Shown piece after piece: positions 1 through 7,982 of a stretch of DNA of 64,000 nucleotides. The position numbers were made by a program, and so were the translations under genes. Each line of letters starts with the position of its first letter. Positions within the stretch are counted from its first letter, which is position 1. The DNA is from Bosea vestrisii (GTDB lineage: Bacteria > Pseudomonadota > Alphaproteobacteria > Rhizobiales > Beijerinckiaceae), in the NCBI RefSeq assembly GCF_030144325.1, contig NZ_CP126307.1:5236001-5300000 (forward strand), given 5' to 3'. Below the pieces are notes generated by a model that ran no database searches, was not told where the DNA came from, and was given only the letters and a program-made list of their open reading frames with translations.

Positions 1-2
1 TC

Positions 3-701
3 ATCGCCGTGGCGGCGGCGCTCGTGCTGGCCAAGCGCTGGCTTGGCTACAGTGACGCCGCCTTCACCTCGGTCTTCCAGGGCGGCATCCGCTTCAATAA
101 TTATGTCGGCCTGAGCGCGGCCGGCAGCATGCTCGGGCCGTCCGCCCTGCCGCTCGCGGCCGTGGCCAATGCGGCGATCGTGCCGACAGTGAACGTGCTG
201 TGCGTCCTGGTCTTCGCCCGCTGGGGCTCGGCGCAGCCGACACTGCGCGGCATTCTCCGGGGCCTTGCCCTCAATCCGCTGCTGATGTCCTGCGTGCTCG
301 GCATCGCCATCCAGCTTACTGGCCTCGGGCTGCCGCCGGGCGTCGAAGGCTGCCTCAAGGCCCTCGGCCAGGCTTCGCTTCCGATCGGCCTGCTCTGCGT
401 CGGCGCGGCACTCGACTGGGGTGCGCTCGGCCGCGGCCTGAAGCCGGCGCTGGTCGCCTCCTTCGTCAAGTTCGTGGTGATGCCGCTCGCGACCTATGCG
501 GCGCTGAAGGGCTTCGGCCTCGGCGGCCAGGCGGCGACGCTGGCCATCCTGTTCCAGGCGCTGCCGACCGCCTCCTCATCCTATGTGATGGCGCGCCAGC
601 TCGGTGGCGATGCGCCGCTGATGGCCGGCATCTGCGCGCTGCAGACCGTCCTGGCAGCGGTGGCGGTGCCGCTTGCGCTGATCCTGCTCGCGCCGGGTTG
701 A
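3..701 (+). CDS. AEC-family transporter, C-terminal part (5' truncated by window edge)
   Basis: Integral membrane carrier of the auxin efflux carrier (AEC) family, which exports organic acids or malonate-like anions in bacteria. The frame is open from the first base of the window, so the start lies outside; a GTG at 9 is internal. The roughly 230 visible residues form repeated hydrophobic segments with the family pattern of short polar breaks (RFNNYVGLSA, LPTASSSYVMARQLGGD near the end). The Asn-Asn and Ser-rich P-T-A-S-S-S stretch in the penultimate helix are typical of AEC members. It ends with TGA at 699-701, 17 bases before the stop of the convergent small gene. The substrate cannot be told from sequence. 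Confidence 0.85.
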   Translation: MAVAAALVLAKRWLGYSDAAFTSVFQGGIRFNNYVGLSAAGSMLGPSALPLAAVANAAIVPTVNVLCVLVFARWGSAQPTLRGILRGLALNPLLMSCVLGIAIQLTGLGLPPGVEGCLKALGQASLPIGLLCVGAALDWGALGRGLKPALVASFVKFVVMPLATYAALKGFGLGGQAATLAILFQALPTASSSYVMARQLGGDAPLMAGICALQTVLAAVAVPLALILLAPG

Positions 702-717
702 CCGGTCGCGGCGCGGA

Positions 718-867
718 TTACATGGGCTCGCGTGGATCGTCCTTGCTCGGCCCGTCCAGCCGAGCGGCGCCGGGCTCGCGCGAGCGCGACCAGAAACTCA
801 CGAGCATCAGCCCCACCGGGATGGCGAGGACGACGATCCAGACGACGAAGCTCCAATCCTGCGGCAT
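718..867 (-). CDS. small single-pass membrane protein, 49 aa
   Basis: Short unrecognised gene. The product begins MPQDWSFVVWIVVLAIPVGL, a single strongly hydrophobic helix over residues about 6-24, followed by a basic then mixed-charge tail (SFWSRSREPG). ATG at 865-867 is preceded on the minus strand by a purine-rich AGGGGGAA ribosome site at good distance, which supports translation. It is convergent with the AEC gene. No family is recognised; such short proteins are often missed by gene callers. Confidence 0.5.
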   Translation of the reverse strand: MPQDWSFVVWIVVLAIPVGLMLVSFWSRSREPGAARLDGPSKDDPREPM

Positions 868-1026
868 GCCGGTTCCCCCTGCGGAATGGTAATCGCGGAT
901 ATGGGCGCTTTGTTCCCGCCGACGCATGGCAGCGTCGTCTTGCCGCCGTGTTTGCGGGTGAACTCTTGACAGGGCCGCGGCGGCACCGTGAAACCGCCAT
1001 GTCTCGGGAAGACGAAAGGCGAGGGC

Positions 1027-1638
1027 ATGAAGCTCTATGATGGCGGGCGCGCGCCCAATCCGCGGCGGGTCCGCATCTTCTTTGCCGAGAAGGGCGTGCC
1101 CCTTCCCGAGCTCGTCCCGATCGACATCGGCAAGAAGGAGCATCGGACGCCGGAGTTCACCCGCATCAATCCATCGCAGCGCCTGCCGGTGCTGCTGCTC
1201 GAGGATGGCACCGCACTCGCCGAGACGATCGCGATCTGCCGCTATGTCGAGAGCCTGCATCCGGTGCCGCCTCTGTTCGGCGCCGCACCCAAGGAAGCTG
1301 CGCTGATCGAGATGTGGAATCGGCGCATCGAGCTCGGGCTGTTCTCGTCGGTCTCGGCGGTGTTCCGCCACAGCCACCCCGCCATGGCCGAGCTCGAGGA
1401 GCAGGTTCCGGAATGGGCCGAGGCCAATCGCGAACTGATCGATGACCACCTGGTGCTGCTCGATCTGCAGCTCGGCGCCAATCGCTTCATCTGCGGCGAC
1501 GAGCTGACGGTGGCAGACATCACCGCCGGCATCGCCATCGACTTCATGAAGCCCTCGCGCATTCCGCTGCCGGAGGATTTTGCCAACGTCCGCCGTTGGC
1601 ATGGCGAGCTCTCGGCCAGGCCGAGCTGGAAAGCTTGA
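1027..1638 (+). CDS. glutathione S-transferase family protein
   Basis: Cytosolic GST-fold protein of 203 residues. The N-terminal thioredoxin-like half starts MKLYDGGRAPNPRRVRIFFA, where the active-site region of many bacterial GSTs has S/P-N-x-x-R; the glutathione-binding ETIAICRY segment (E-[ST]-x-A-I motif) is near residue 70. The alpha-helical C-terminal half carries the conserved N-capping motif region LTVADITAGIAIDF. ATG 1027 is chosen over an in-frame ATG 39 bases upstream because of the AAAGGCGAGG ribosome site and the usual GST length. Three bases separate it from the next gene, so it likely starts the operon 1027-3670. Its substrate is unknown. Confidence 0.88.
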   Translation: MKLYDGGRAPNPRRVRIFFAEKGVPLPELVPIDIGKKEHRTPEFTRINPSQRLPVLLLEDGTALAETIAICRYVESLHPVPPLFGAAPKEAALIEMWNRRIELGLFSSVSAVFRHSHPAMAELEEQVPEWAEANRELIDDHLVLLDLQLGANRFICGDELTVADITAGIAIDFMKPSRIPLPEDFANVRRWHGELSARPSWKA

Positions 1639-1641
1639 ACG

Positions 1642-2103
1642 ATGCGCCTGCTGGCCGTCCTGTTCGCGTTCATGCTGCCGCTCGCCGCCATGGCGGCGGA
1701 GAAGCTGACGGGCGAGCAGATCAACCAGGCCTTCACCGGCAACACGGTCAGCGGCCGCTACACCGGCGGCGGCTTCTTCACCGAGTTCCACGACCCTGAC
1801 GGGCGGGCGCTCGGCAATAATGGCTGGCAGGAGAACCGCGACGCTTGCTGGATCACCAAGGGCGACGCGGTCTGCTATTATTACGGCCCGCCGGAGGACC
1901 GGACGACGCATTGCTTCACGGTCGAATTGGCCCAGCGGCTTTATGTCCTGCGCAATGTCGGCGATGGCCGGATCAATGCCGTTGCGACGATCGAGCTCGC
2001 CAATCCGCGCAATCATACCGACGGCGGCAAGCCCTGGTATTGCGACGGGCTGATCTCGCGCGGCCCGCAGCTGCCGATGTCGCGGCGGGTGGCGGCACGA
2101 TGA
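1642..2103 (+). CDS. secreted protein, paralog 1 of a tandem triplet
   Basis: Unrecognised exported protein of 153 residues. A signal peptide ends near AAMAA (residues 1-19) and the mature part opens EKLTGEQINQAFTGNTVSGR. The two genes that follow encode homologs with the same architecture: LTG-x-(E/Q), GNTV-x-GRY, a histidine- or phenylalanine-rich E(F/Y)H, DACW, (V/I)CYYYGP, HCF and W(Y/H)CDGLIS. Four cysteines are shared, so two periplasmic disulfides are likely. It is translationally linked to paralog 2 through an ATGA overlap. The pattern recalls small secreted hypothetical proteins common in rhizobia, but no function is assigned. Confidence 0.8.
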   Translation: MRLLAVLFAFMLPLAAMAAEKLTGEQINQAFTGNTVSGRYTGGGFFTEFHDPDGRALGNNGWQENRDACWITKGDAVCYYYGPPEDRTTHCFTVELAQRLYVLRNVGDGRINAVATIELANPRNHTDGGKPWYCDGLISRGPQLPMSRRVAAR

Positions 2104-2570
2104 CATGGCCTCGCATGATAGCGGTGCTCTTGGGACTTTGCGCTTGCGCCACGAGCGCCGCTGCGGTCGAGCGGCTGACCGGGCAGGAGATTCGCCTGCT
2201 CTTCGAGGGCAATACGGTCGCCGGTCGCTACAATAACGGGCTACCGTTCAGCGAATATCATCACCAGGACGGTCGCGCGACCGGGCACAACCGGCACGTG
2301 ACCAACACCGATGCCTGCTGGACCACGACGGACGACGCGGTCTGCTACTACTACGGCCCGCACGAGACACGCCGGACCTATTGCTTCGCCGTCGAGCGCA
2401 GCGGCACGCTCTATGTGCTGAAGACCTATCGGACCGGCCGCATCAACGGCATCGCCACCATCCAATCGGGCGATCCAGAGAAGCACGTCGACAAAGCACC
2501 GTCCTGGCATTGCGACGGGCTGATCTCGAACGCGCCGCCAGCGATGTCGCCGCGGGTTGCCTCGCGGTGA
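2100..2570 (+). CDS. secreted protein, paralog 2 of a tandem triplet
   Basis: Exported protein of 156 residues, homologous to both flanking genes. The signal peptide runs to about CATSAAA; the mature part starts VERLTGQEIRLLFEGNTVAG. It keeps the four family cysteines (DACW, VCYYYGP, YCF, WHCDGLIS). The ATG at 2100 overlaps the previous stop (ATGA), and its own stop overlaps the GTG of paralog 3 (GTGA), so the three genes are translationally coupled. It is closer to paralog 3 than to paralog 1, sharing ERSGTLYV and GDPEKHV/A, which implies two successive duplications. Function unknown. Confidence 0.8.
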   Translation: MTWPRMIAVLLGLCACATSAAAVERLTGQEIRLLFEGNTVAGRYNNGLPFSEYHHQDGRATGHNRHVTNTDACWTTTDDAVCYYYGPHETRRTYCFAVERSGTLYVLKTYRTGRINGIATIQSGDPEKHVDKAPSWHCDGLISNAPPAMSPRVASR

Positions 2571-3035
2571 GGCTGTGCGCGCTGGCGCTGCTTCTCGGCC
2601 TCTCGGTATGGGGGGAGCGAGACGCTGGCCGTCGAGCGGCTGACCGGTGAACAGATGCGCCAGCTCGTCGAAGGCAATACGGTGACCGGCCGCTACAGCA
2701 CCGGCGGGACGTTCAGCGAGTACCATCACGAGGATGGGCGGGTGAGCGGGTACAATCGCAATCGGGAAACGCCGAACCGCGATGCCTGCTGGACCACGAC
2801 GCAGGATGCGATCTGCTACTATTACGGCCCGATTGAGACGCGCCAGACCCATTGCTTCACGGTCGAGCGCAGCGGCACGCTCTATGTCCCTCGCAGCGTC
2901 GTCAACGGCGGCATCGTCGGTGCCTTCGCCATCCAGCCCGGCGATCCCGAAAAGCACGCTAACAAGGTCCCTGCCTGGCATTGCGACGGGCTGATCTCGC
3001 AGCGCCCGGGCCGGGAGCGGTTGGCCGGACGATGA
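2567..3035 (+). pseudogene. secreted protein, paralog 3, with apparent frameshift in a G6 tract
   Basis: Third member of the tandem family. GTG 2567 overlaps the previous stop (GTGA) and opens a good signal peptide (MRLCALALLLGLSVWG) in one frame. The mature protein (ETLAVERLTGEQMRQLVEGN onward, to 3035) lies in another frame. The switch falls at the run of six G at 2610-2615: with five G the reading becomes VWGSETLAVERLTG, a continuous signal peptide plus mature domain. The mature part keeps all four family cysteines and shows no other damage. It may therefore be a sequencing error, a recent mutation or a slippage site. A start at ATG 2655 would give a protein without signal peptide and is less likely. 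Confidence 0.7.
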
Positions 3036-3670
3036 GCGGGCAGGGAACTTCGCAAGAGGCGCTCGACGACGTCCTCGCCGAATTGCGTGCCTGCCGGATC
3101 TGCCGGGATGCGCCGCTCTACGGTCCTCGGTTGCCGCATGAACCGCGACCCGTGATCCAGGCTGAGGCCGGCGCCCGCCTGCTGATCGCGAGCCAGGCGC
3201 CGGGCACGCGCGTCCATGCCAGCGGCAGGCCTTTCACCGACCGTTCCGGCGATCGCCTGCGCGACTGGCTTGGTCTCGACCATGCCCGCTTCTACGACGC
3301 CTCGCGTGTCGCGATCGTACCGATGGGGCATTGCTTCCCTGGGCTCGACGCCAAGGGCGGTGACCTGCCGCCGCGCCGCGAATGCGCGCCGGCCTGGCGT
3401 GAGCGCGTGCTGGCGGCGTTGCCGGAGATCGAGCTCGTGCTGGTGATCGGCCGTTATGCCCAAGCCTGGCATCTCGGGCCCAAGGCGGCGACCGACCTCA
3501 CGGCGACCGTCGCTGATTGGCGCGCCATCCTCGGGCAGCCGCGCCGGCCGCGCATCCTGCCGCTGCCGCACCCCTCCTGGCGCAACAATGGCTGGCTCAG
3601 GAAGCACCCCTGGTTCGAGGCCGAGCTGGTGCCGGTGCTACGGGCGGAGGTGGCGCGGCTGGTAGGCTGA
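3032..3670 (+). CDS. uracil-DNA glycosylase family protein
   Basis: Base-excision repair enzyme fold of 212 residues that would remove uracil or related bases from DNA. Visible motifs are a Cys pair ACRICRDAP near residue 19, a motif-1 version LLIASQAPGTRVHASGRPF, and the C-terminal motif-2 loop PLPHPSWRN, the His-Pro-Ser of the superfamily. Motif 1 differs from the GEAPG of family 4 enzymes, so the subfamily is not certain. ATG 3032 overlaps the stop of the previous gene (ATGA), making it the last gene of the coupled run from 1027. Its co-transcription with secreted proteins is odd and may simply reflect compact packing. Confidence 0.8.
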   Translation: MSGQGTSQEALDDVLAELRACRICRDAPLYGPRLPHEPRPVIQAEAGARLLIASQAPGTRVHASGRPFTDRSGDRLRDWLGLDHARFYDASRVAIVPMGHCFPGLDAKGGDLPPRRECAPAWRERVLAALPEIELVLVIGRYAQAWHLGPKAATDLTATVADWRAILGQPRRPRILPLPHPSWRNNGWLRKHPWFEAELVPVLRAEVARLVG

Positions 3671-3674
3671 GCTC

Positions 3675-4541
3675 TTACGGCTCCAGCCGCTTCAACAGGC
3701 TCGACGTGTCCCAGCGCCCGCCGCCCAGCCTCTGCACATCGGCATAGAACTGGTCGACCAGCGCGGTCACCGGCAGACGAGCGCCGTTGTTGCGGGCTTC
3801 GTCGAGCACGATGCCGAGATCCTTGCGCATCCAGTCGACGGCGAAGCCGAAATCGAACTTGTCGGCGTTCATCGTCTTGCCGCGGTTCTCCATCTGCCAG
3901 GAGCCGGCGGCGCCCTTCGAGATCACCTCCAGCATCGCCTCGACATCGAGGCCGGCGCGCTTGGCAAAGTGGACGCCCTCGGAGAGGCCCTGGACCAGGC
4001 CGGCGATGCAGATCTGGTTGACCATCTTGGTGAGTTGGCCGGAACCTGCCGGGCCCATCAGCCGGCACATGCGGGCAAAGCTGGCGATCACCGACTCGAC
4101 CTTGGCGTAAGCTGCCGGGTCGCCGCCGCACATCACGGTCAGCACGCCGTTCTCGGCGCCGGCCTGGCCGCCGGAGACCGGCGCGTCGATGAAGCCGAAG
4201 CCGGCCGCTTTCGCCGCGGTGTCGAGCTCGCGCGCGACATCGGCCGAGGCGGTGGTGTGGTCGACGAAGACCGTGCCCTTGCCCATTGCGGCGAAGGCGC
4301 CGTTCTCGCCTGTCGTCACCGAGCGCAAATCGTCGTCATTGCCGACGCAGCAGAAGACGATCTCCTGGCCTTCGGCGGCCTGGGCCGGCGTCGGCGCGTA
4401 GACGCCGGCGTGCTGTGCCACCCATTTCTGCGCCTTCTCCGGCGAACGGTTGTAGACGGTGACGTCATGGCCCTTGGCCTTGAGATGGCCGGCCATGGGA
4501 TAGCCCATCACGCCGAGACCGAGGAAAGCGACTTTGGCCAT
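3675..4541 (-). CDS. NAD(P)-dependent beta-hydroxyacid dehydrogenase (HIBADH / tartronate semialdehyde reductase family)
   Basis: Cytosolic oxidoreductase of 288 residues. The Rossmann motif GLGVMGYPMAGHL lies at residues 8-20; the substrate-binding DAPVSGGQAGAENG is near residue 117; the catalytic lysine is in GQLTKMVNQ; and the C-terminal GSWQMENRG region is typical of 3-hydroxyisobutyrate dehydrogenase and 2-hydroxy-3-oxopropionate reductase. ATG 4541 has a GGAG ribosome site; upstream in-frame codons would add a non-conserved tail. No neighbouring valine or glyoxylate genes narrow the substrate. It is divergent from map. Confidence 0.88.
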   Translation of the reverse strand: MAKVAFLGLGVMGYPMAGHLKAKGHDVTVYNRSPEKAQKWVAQHAGVYAPTPAQAAEGQEIVFCCVGNDDDLRSVTTGENGAFAAMGKGTVFVDHTTASADVARELDTAAKAAGFGFIDAPVSGGQAGAENGVLTVMCGGDPAAYAKVESVIASFARMCRLMGPAGSGQLTKMVNQICIAGLVQGLSEGVHFAKRAGLDVEAMLEVISKGAAGSWQMENRGKTMNADKFDFGFAVDWMRKDLGIVLDEARNNGARLPVTALVDQFYADVQRLGGGRWDTSSLLKRLEP

Positions 4542-4713
4542 GGGACTGCTCCGCTGCATCGTCTGAAAGCTCAGTGCGGCTTTAGCGCGCCGGGGAAGGC
4601 GAGGGAAGCGATCCGGGCGCGATAGCAGCGATCGCGATTCCGCAGAGATCACGCATGGACAGTCTGCCGCGCCCTGGCTTGTCGCTCTCGCCGAAATCAG
4701 TCAGGAACCTCGG

Positions 4714-5466
4714 ATGACCATCACCAATGATCAAGAACTTCAGGCCCTGCGCGAGATCGGTCGCATCGTCGCCGATACGCTGGCGGCCATGGGGCGGGCG
4801 CTCGAGCCGGGCATGACCACGGCCGAGCTCGACGCGATCGGCCGCGACATTCTCGAAAAGCACGGCGCACGGTCGGCCCCCGAGACCGTCTACGGCTTCC
4901 CGGGCGCGACCTGCATCAGCATCAACGAGGAGGTCGCCCACGGCATTCCGGGCGAGCGCCGGATCGTTGCGGGCGACCTGGTGAACATCGATGTTTCGGC
5001 CGAGAAGGCCGGCTATTTCTCCGACACGGGAGCGTCTTTCACCGTGCCGCCGGTCGATCGCCGCATCGAGAAGCTGTGTCGCGACGGCAAGCGCGCGCTC
5101 TGGGCCGGGCTCGGCCAGGTCGGGGCCGGCAAGCCCATCGCCCACATTGGCGAGGCGGTCGGCCGCTTCGCGCAGAAGAAAGGCTATACCTTGGTCCGCA
5201 ACCTCGCCAGCCACGGCATCGGCCGCTCGCTGCACGAGGAGCCGAAGGAGATCGCCACCTGGCCCGAGCGCTCCGAGCGCCGCATCATGCAGAAGGGGCT
5301 CGTCTTCACCGTCGAGCCGTTCCTGTCGCTGGGCGCGGACTGGGCCGAGCACGAAGGCGATGATCGCTGGACGCTCTATGCCGAGCCGCGCGCTCCGACG
5401 GTCCAGTACGAGCACACCGTGGTCGCGACCGCCAACGGCCCGCTTATCCTGACCTTGCCGGGCTGA
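4714..5466 (+). CDS. map: type I methionine aminopeptidase
   Basis: Removes the initiator methionine from nascent proteins in the cytosol. The 250 residues match the usual type I length. The five metal ligands are visible in order: Asp in VNIDVS, Asp in YFSDTGASF, His in LASHGIGRSLHE, Glu in FTVEPF and Glu in VQYEHTVV. The substrate-pocket His is seen in EEVAHGIPG. It stands alone, divergent from the dehydrogenase and convergent with the ABC importer genes. The enzyme is usually essential, but alphaproteobacteria often carry more than one copy, so this may be a paralog. Confidence 0.92.
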   Translation: MTITNDQELQALREIGRIVADTLAAMGRALEPGMTTAELDAIGRDILEKHGARSAPETVYGFPGATCISINEEVAHGIPGERRIVAGDLVNIDVSAEKAGYFSDTGASFTVPPVDRRIEKLCRDGKRALWAGLGQVGAGKPIAHIGEAVGRFAQKKGYTLVRNLASHGIGRSLHEEPKEIATWPERSERRIMQKGLVFTVEPFLSLGADWAEHEGDDRWTLYAEPRAPTVQYEHTVVATANGPLILTLPG

Positions 5467-5473
5467 GTGCCGC

Positions 5474-6190
5474 TCAGCGCAGTGCCATGTGCCGCGTCAG
5501 CCTGAGCTCGATCCGGTCCCAGACGCGGCGGATGATCTCGGTCAGCACGAGATAGATCAGCGCCGCATAGAGATAGATCGAGAGGTCAAAGGAGCGGGCG
5601 AAGGCGAGGCGGGTCGCGCCCATCAGGTCGAACAGCGTCACCAGCGAGGCGATTGCGCTCGCCTTGATCATCACGATCAACTCGTTGCCGAGCGGGCGCA
5701 GCGCCAGGATCATCGCCTGCGGCAGGATCACCCGGCGCAGCGTCGCCCAGCGATGCAGGCCCAGCGCCAGCGCACCCTCGAATTGCCCGCGCGGGATCGA
5801 CTGGATCGCGCCGCGCAGGATTTCGGCCTGATAGGCGGCGGTGTTGATGGTGAAGGTGAAGAGCGCGCAGTAGAAAGGCTCGCGGAAGAACCACCACAGC
5901 CCGACATCCTGCCAGAACAGCCGGAACTGGCCGAAGCCGTAATAGACCAGGAAGAGCTGGCAGAGCAGGGGCGTACCACGGAAGAAGGTGGTGTAGCCGT
6001 TGATCGCGATCTGCGCCCAGCGTGGTCCGTAGAGCCTGGCGATGGCGAGACCGATCGCGAGCACGAAGCCGAACGCGACCGAGAGCACCACCAGCTGGAA
6101 GGTGAGCCCCAGGCCGCTCGCCATGCGGCAGCCATAGTTCTGCAGGACCTCGCTGCCGATCAGGTAGCCGGGATATTCGCACCAGTTCAT
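5474..6190 (-). CDS. polar amino-acid ABC transporter permease (HisM-like)
   Basis: Inner-membrane permease of 238 residues from the His/Glu/Gln/Arg/opine family. The N-terminal half holds the signature TTFFRGTPLL with upstream helices; the EAA loop (GALALGLHRWATLRRVILPQ) couples to the ATPase. It is the distal gene of a three-gene operon (binding protein, HisQ-like, HisM-like); its ATG at 6188-6190 overlaps the previous stop. No ATPase gene follows: map lies next on the opposite strand. The system must borrow an ATPase encoded elsewhere. Confidence 0.9.
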   Translation of the reverse strand: MNWCEYPGYLIGSEVLQNYGCRMASGLGLTFQLVVLSVAFGFVLAIGLAIARLYGPRWAQIAINGYTTFFRGTPLLCQLFLVYYGFGQFRLFWQDVGLWWFFREPFYCALFTFTINTAAYQAEILRGAIQSIPRGQFEGALALGLHRWATLRRVILPQAMILALRPLGNELIVMIKASAIASLVTLFDLMGATRLAFARSFDLSIYLYAALIYLVLTEIIRRVWDRIELRLTRHMALR

Positions 6191-6897
6191 CGCGTCGCTC
6201 CGCCGAAGGCGGCGAAGCCGCGATTGGTGCGCTGCTCGAGCTTGCCGATGCCCCAGGCGGAAACCAGCGAGAAGAAGAAGTAGAGCATCATCGCCGTGCC
6301 GAAGAACAGGAACGGCTCCTTGGTCACGACATTGGCGCGCGTCGCGATGAACATGATGTCCTGCAGCGTGATCACCGAGATCAGCGAGGTCTCCTTCAGC
6401 AGCACCATCCAGTTGTTGCCGAGACCGGGCAGGGCGACGCGGATCAGTTGGGGGAAAACGACGAGCCGGAAGGCCTGCGCCTTCGACAGGCCGAGCGCCG
6501 AGGCGGCTTCGCGCTGGCCCTTCTGGATCGAGTTCAGCGCGCCGACCCAGACCTCGCTCGAGAAGGCGGCGAGCACCATGCCGAGCGCGACCATGCCGGC
6601 GACGAAGGGCGGAATCGAGAAGCCGCTCCAGGCCTTCTGCACCAGCACCTGGATGCCGAAATAGATGATGTAGAGCGTCAGCAGCTCGGGCACGCCGCGG
6701 AAGACGGTGGTGTAGATCGTCGCTAGCGAGCGCAGCAGGACGCTGTCCGAGCGCTTCCACAGCGCGATGATCAGGCCGAGCGCCAGGCCGAAGGGCAGGG
6801 TCGCGAGCGCGACCGAGATGGTGTTGGCCGCGCCTTGCAGCAGGGCCCAGCCCCAGCCGCCGGGGCCGAAGCCGAGCAGAGCGAGTTTGTCGAACAT
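6187..6897 (-). CDS. polar amino-acid ABC transporter permease (HisQ-like)
   Basis: Second permease of the same importer, 236 residues, with about five membrane helices. It shows TTVFRGVPELL, the counterpart of the family R-G-T/V-P motif, and the EAA coupling loop AASALGLSKAQAFRLVVFPQ. With the HisM-like protein it would form the heterodimeric channel. It is separated from the binding-protein gene by 76 bases that include a hairpin-prone GCCGGCCTGAAGCGGCCGACGG stretch (near 6930-6950), which could uncouple expression of the abundant binding protein from the permeases. Confidence 0.9.
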   Translation of the reverse strand: MFDKLALLGFGPGGWGWALLQGAANTISVALATLPFGLALGLIIALWKRSDSVLLRSLATIYTTVFRGVPELLTLYIIYFGIQVLVQKAWSGFSIPPFVAGMVALGMVLAAFSSEVWVGALNSIQKGQREAASALGLSKAQAFRLVVFPQLIRVALPGLGNNWMVLLKETSLISVITLQDIMFIATRANVVTKEPFLFFGTAMMLYFFFSLVSAWGIGKLEQRTNRGFAAFGGATR

Positions 6898-6973
6898 GGC
6901 GGGGCCGGCGCGCGAGGGGATAAAAGCCCGCCGGCCTGAAGCGGCCGACGGGCGAGCGTCAGCAGGCTTCAGA

Positions 6974-7747
6974 TTACTCGTACTTGAACCACTTGGCCTC
7001 GAGCTTCTTCAACGAGCCATCGGCCATGGTCTCGGCGATCGCCTTGTTGACCAGGTCCTTCAGCGCGGTGTCGGCCTTGCGCACGGCGCCGGCGACGCCT
7101 GCGCCATGGATCGCGTCGTCGCGGGTCACCTCGGCGATCCGCTTGCAGCAGTCCTTGCCCTGTCCCTTCAGGAAGTCGGCGAGGGCGAGCGCGTCGGCGA
7201 CGATATAGTCGAGACGGCCGTTGAGCAGGTCGAGATTGGCCTCTTCCTGGGTCGGATAGAGGCGCGCGGTCGAGTCCTTGTAGAATTTCTCGACATAGTT
7301 GGCGTGGATGGTCGAGCCCTGCGCGCCGATCGACTTGCCCTTCAGGGTCGCCGGCGAGATATCGGCCGAAGCGGTGCTCTTGGGGCCGATCATCCAGATC
7401 GGCGTCTTGCTGTAGGGCGTGGTGAAGTCGACCTGCTTTTTGCGCTCTTCGGTGGCGTTCATGCCAGCGAGGATGATGTCGTACTTGTTCGCCTGCAGCG
7501 CCGGGATGATGCCGTCCCAGTCCTGTACCACCCAGCTGCACTTCACCTTCATCTTCTCGCAGAGAAGGTTGCCGTAATCGATCTCGAAGCCTTCCAGCTC
7601 CTTCTTGGCGTTGAGGTTGTTATAGGGCGGATAGGCCCCCTCGGTGCCGATCCGGACTTCCTTCCACTCCTTGGCCTGGGCGAGCGCCCCGGTGGCGCCG
7701 ACAACGGTGAGCGCTGCGGCTGCGAAGAACTTTGCGAAACCTTTCAT
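6974..7747 (-). CDS. periplasmic amino-acid-binding protein of ABC importer (family 3)
   Basis: Extracytoplasmic solute-binding protein of 257 residues. Signal peptide MKGFAKFFAAAALTVVGA to GALAQA, then the family 3 fold: GTEGAYPPYNNLN, GFEIDYGNLLCEKM, VQDWDGIIPALQANKYD, and ATEERKKQVDFTTPY, the typical basic amino-acid binder pattern (ArgT/HisJ/LAO/NocT group). Paired cysteines near residue 61 (CEKMKVKC) and near DCCKR suggest disulfides. ATG 7747 has a strong GGGGAGG site. First gene of the importer operon. The probable ligand class is arginine, lysine, ornithine, histidine or opine; rocD lies just upstream on the same strand. Confidence 0.9.
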   Translation of the reverse strand: MKGFAKFFAAAALTVVGATGALAQAKEWKEVRIGTEGAYPPYNNLNAKKELEGFEIDYGNLLCEKMKVKCSWVVQDWDGIIPALQANKYDIILAGMNATEERKKQVDFTTPYSKTPIWMIGPKSTASADISPATLKGKSIGAQGSTIHANYVEKFYKDSTARLYPTQEEANLDLLNGRLDYIVADALALADFLKGQGKDCCKRIAEVTRDDAIHGAGVAGAVRKADTALKDLVNKAIAETMADGSLKKLEAKWFKYE

Positions 7748-7982
7748 GGGACCTCCCCTTGGATCTGGCCGATCGGGCGTTTCGAGTTCCCGCAACGGCT
7801 TGTGCGCGACAGCTTGTGCGATCATCGGGGCGGGCCGCAAGTAGGCTCTTGCAGCTTTTCCGAGCGTGCCCGCACAAGGATCGTGCAAGGCAAGACGCTG
7901 TTCTTGTTGTTGAAATCGTAATGCAGTGACGGTTTTCCCGTGTTCTGGCTCACACGGCCGCACACGGATTTTGTTGCAACGC

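Noticed and set aside
718..2106. Long minus-strand open frame across the GST and paralog 1 genes
   Set aside because: It mirrors plus-strand genes with clear motifs and signal peptides; only its last 49 codons (718-867) have a start with ribosome site and plausible product.
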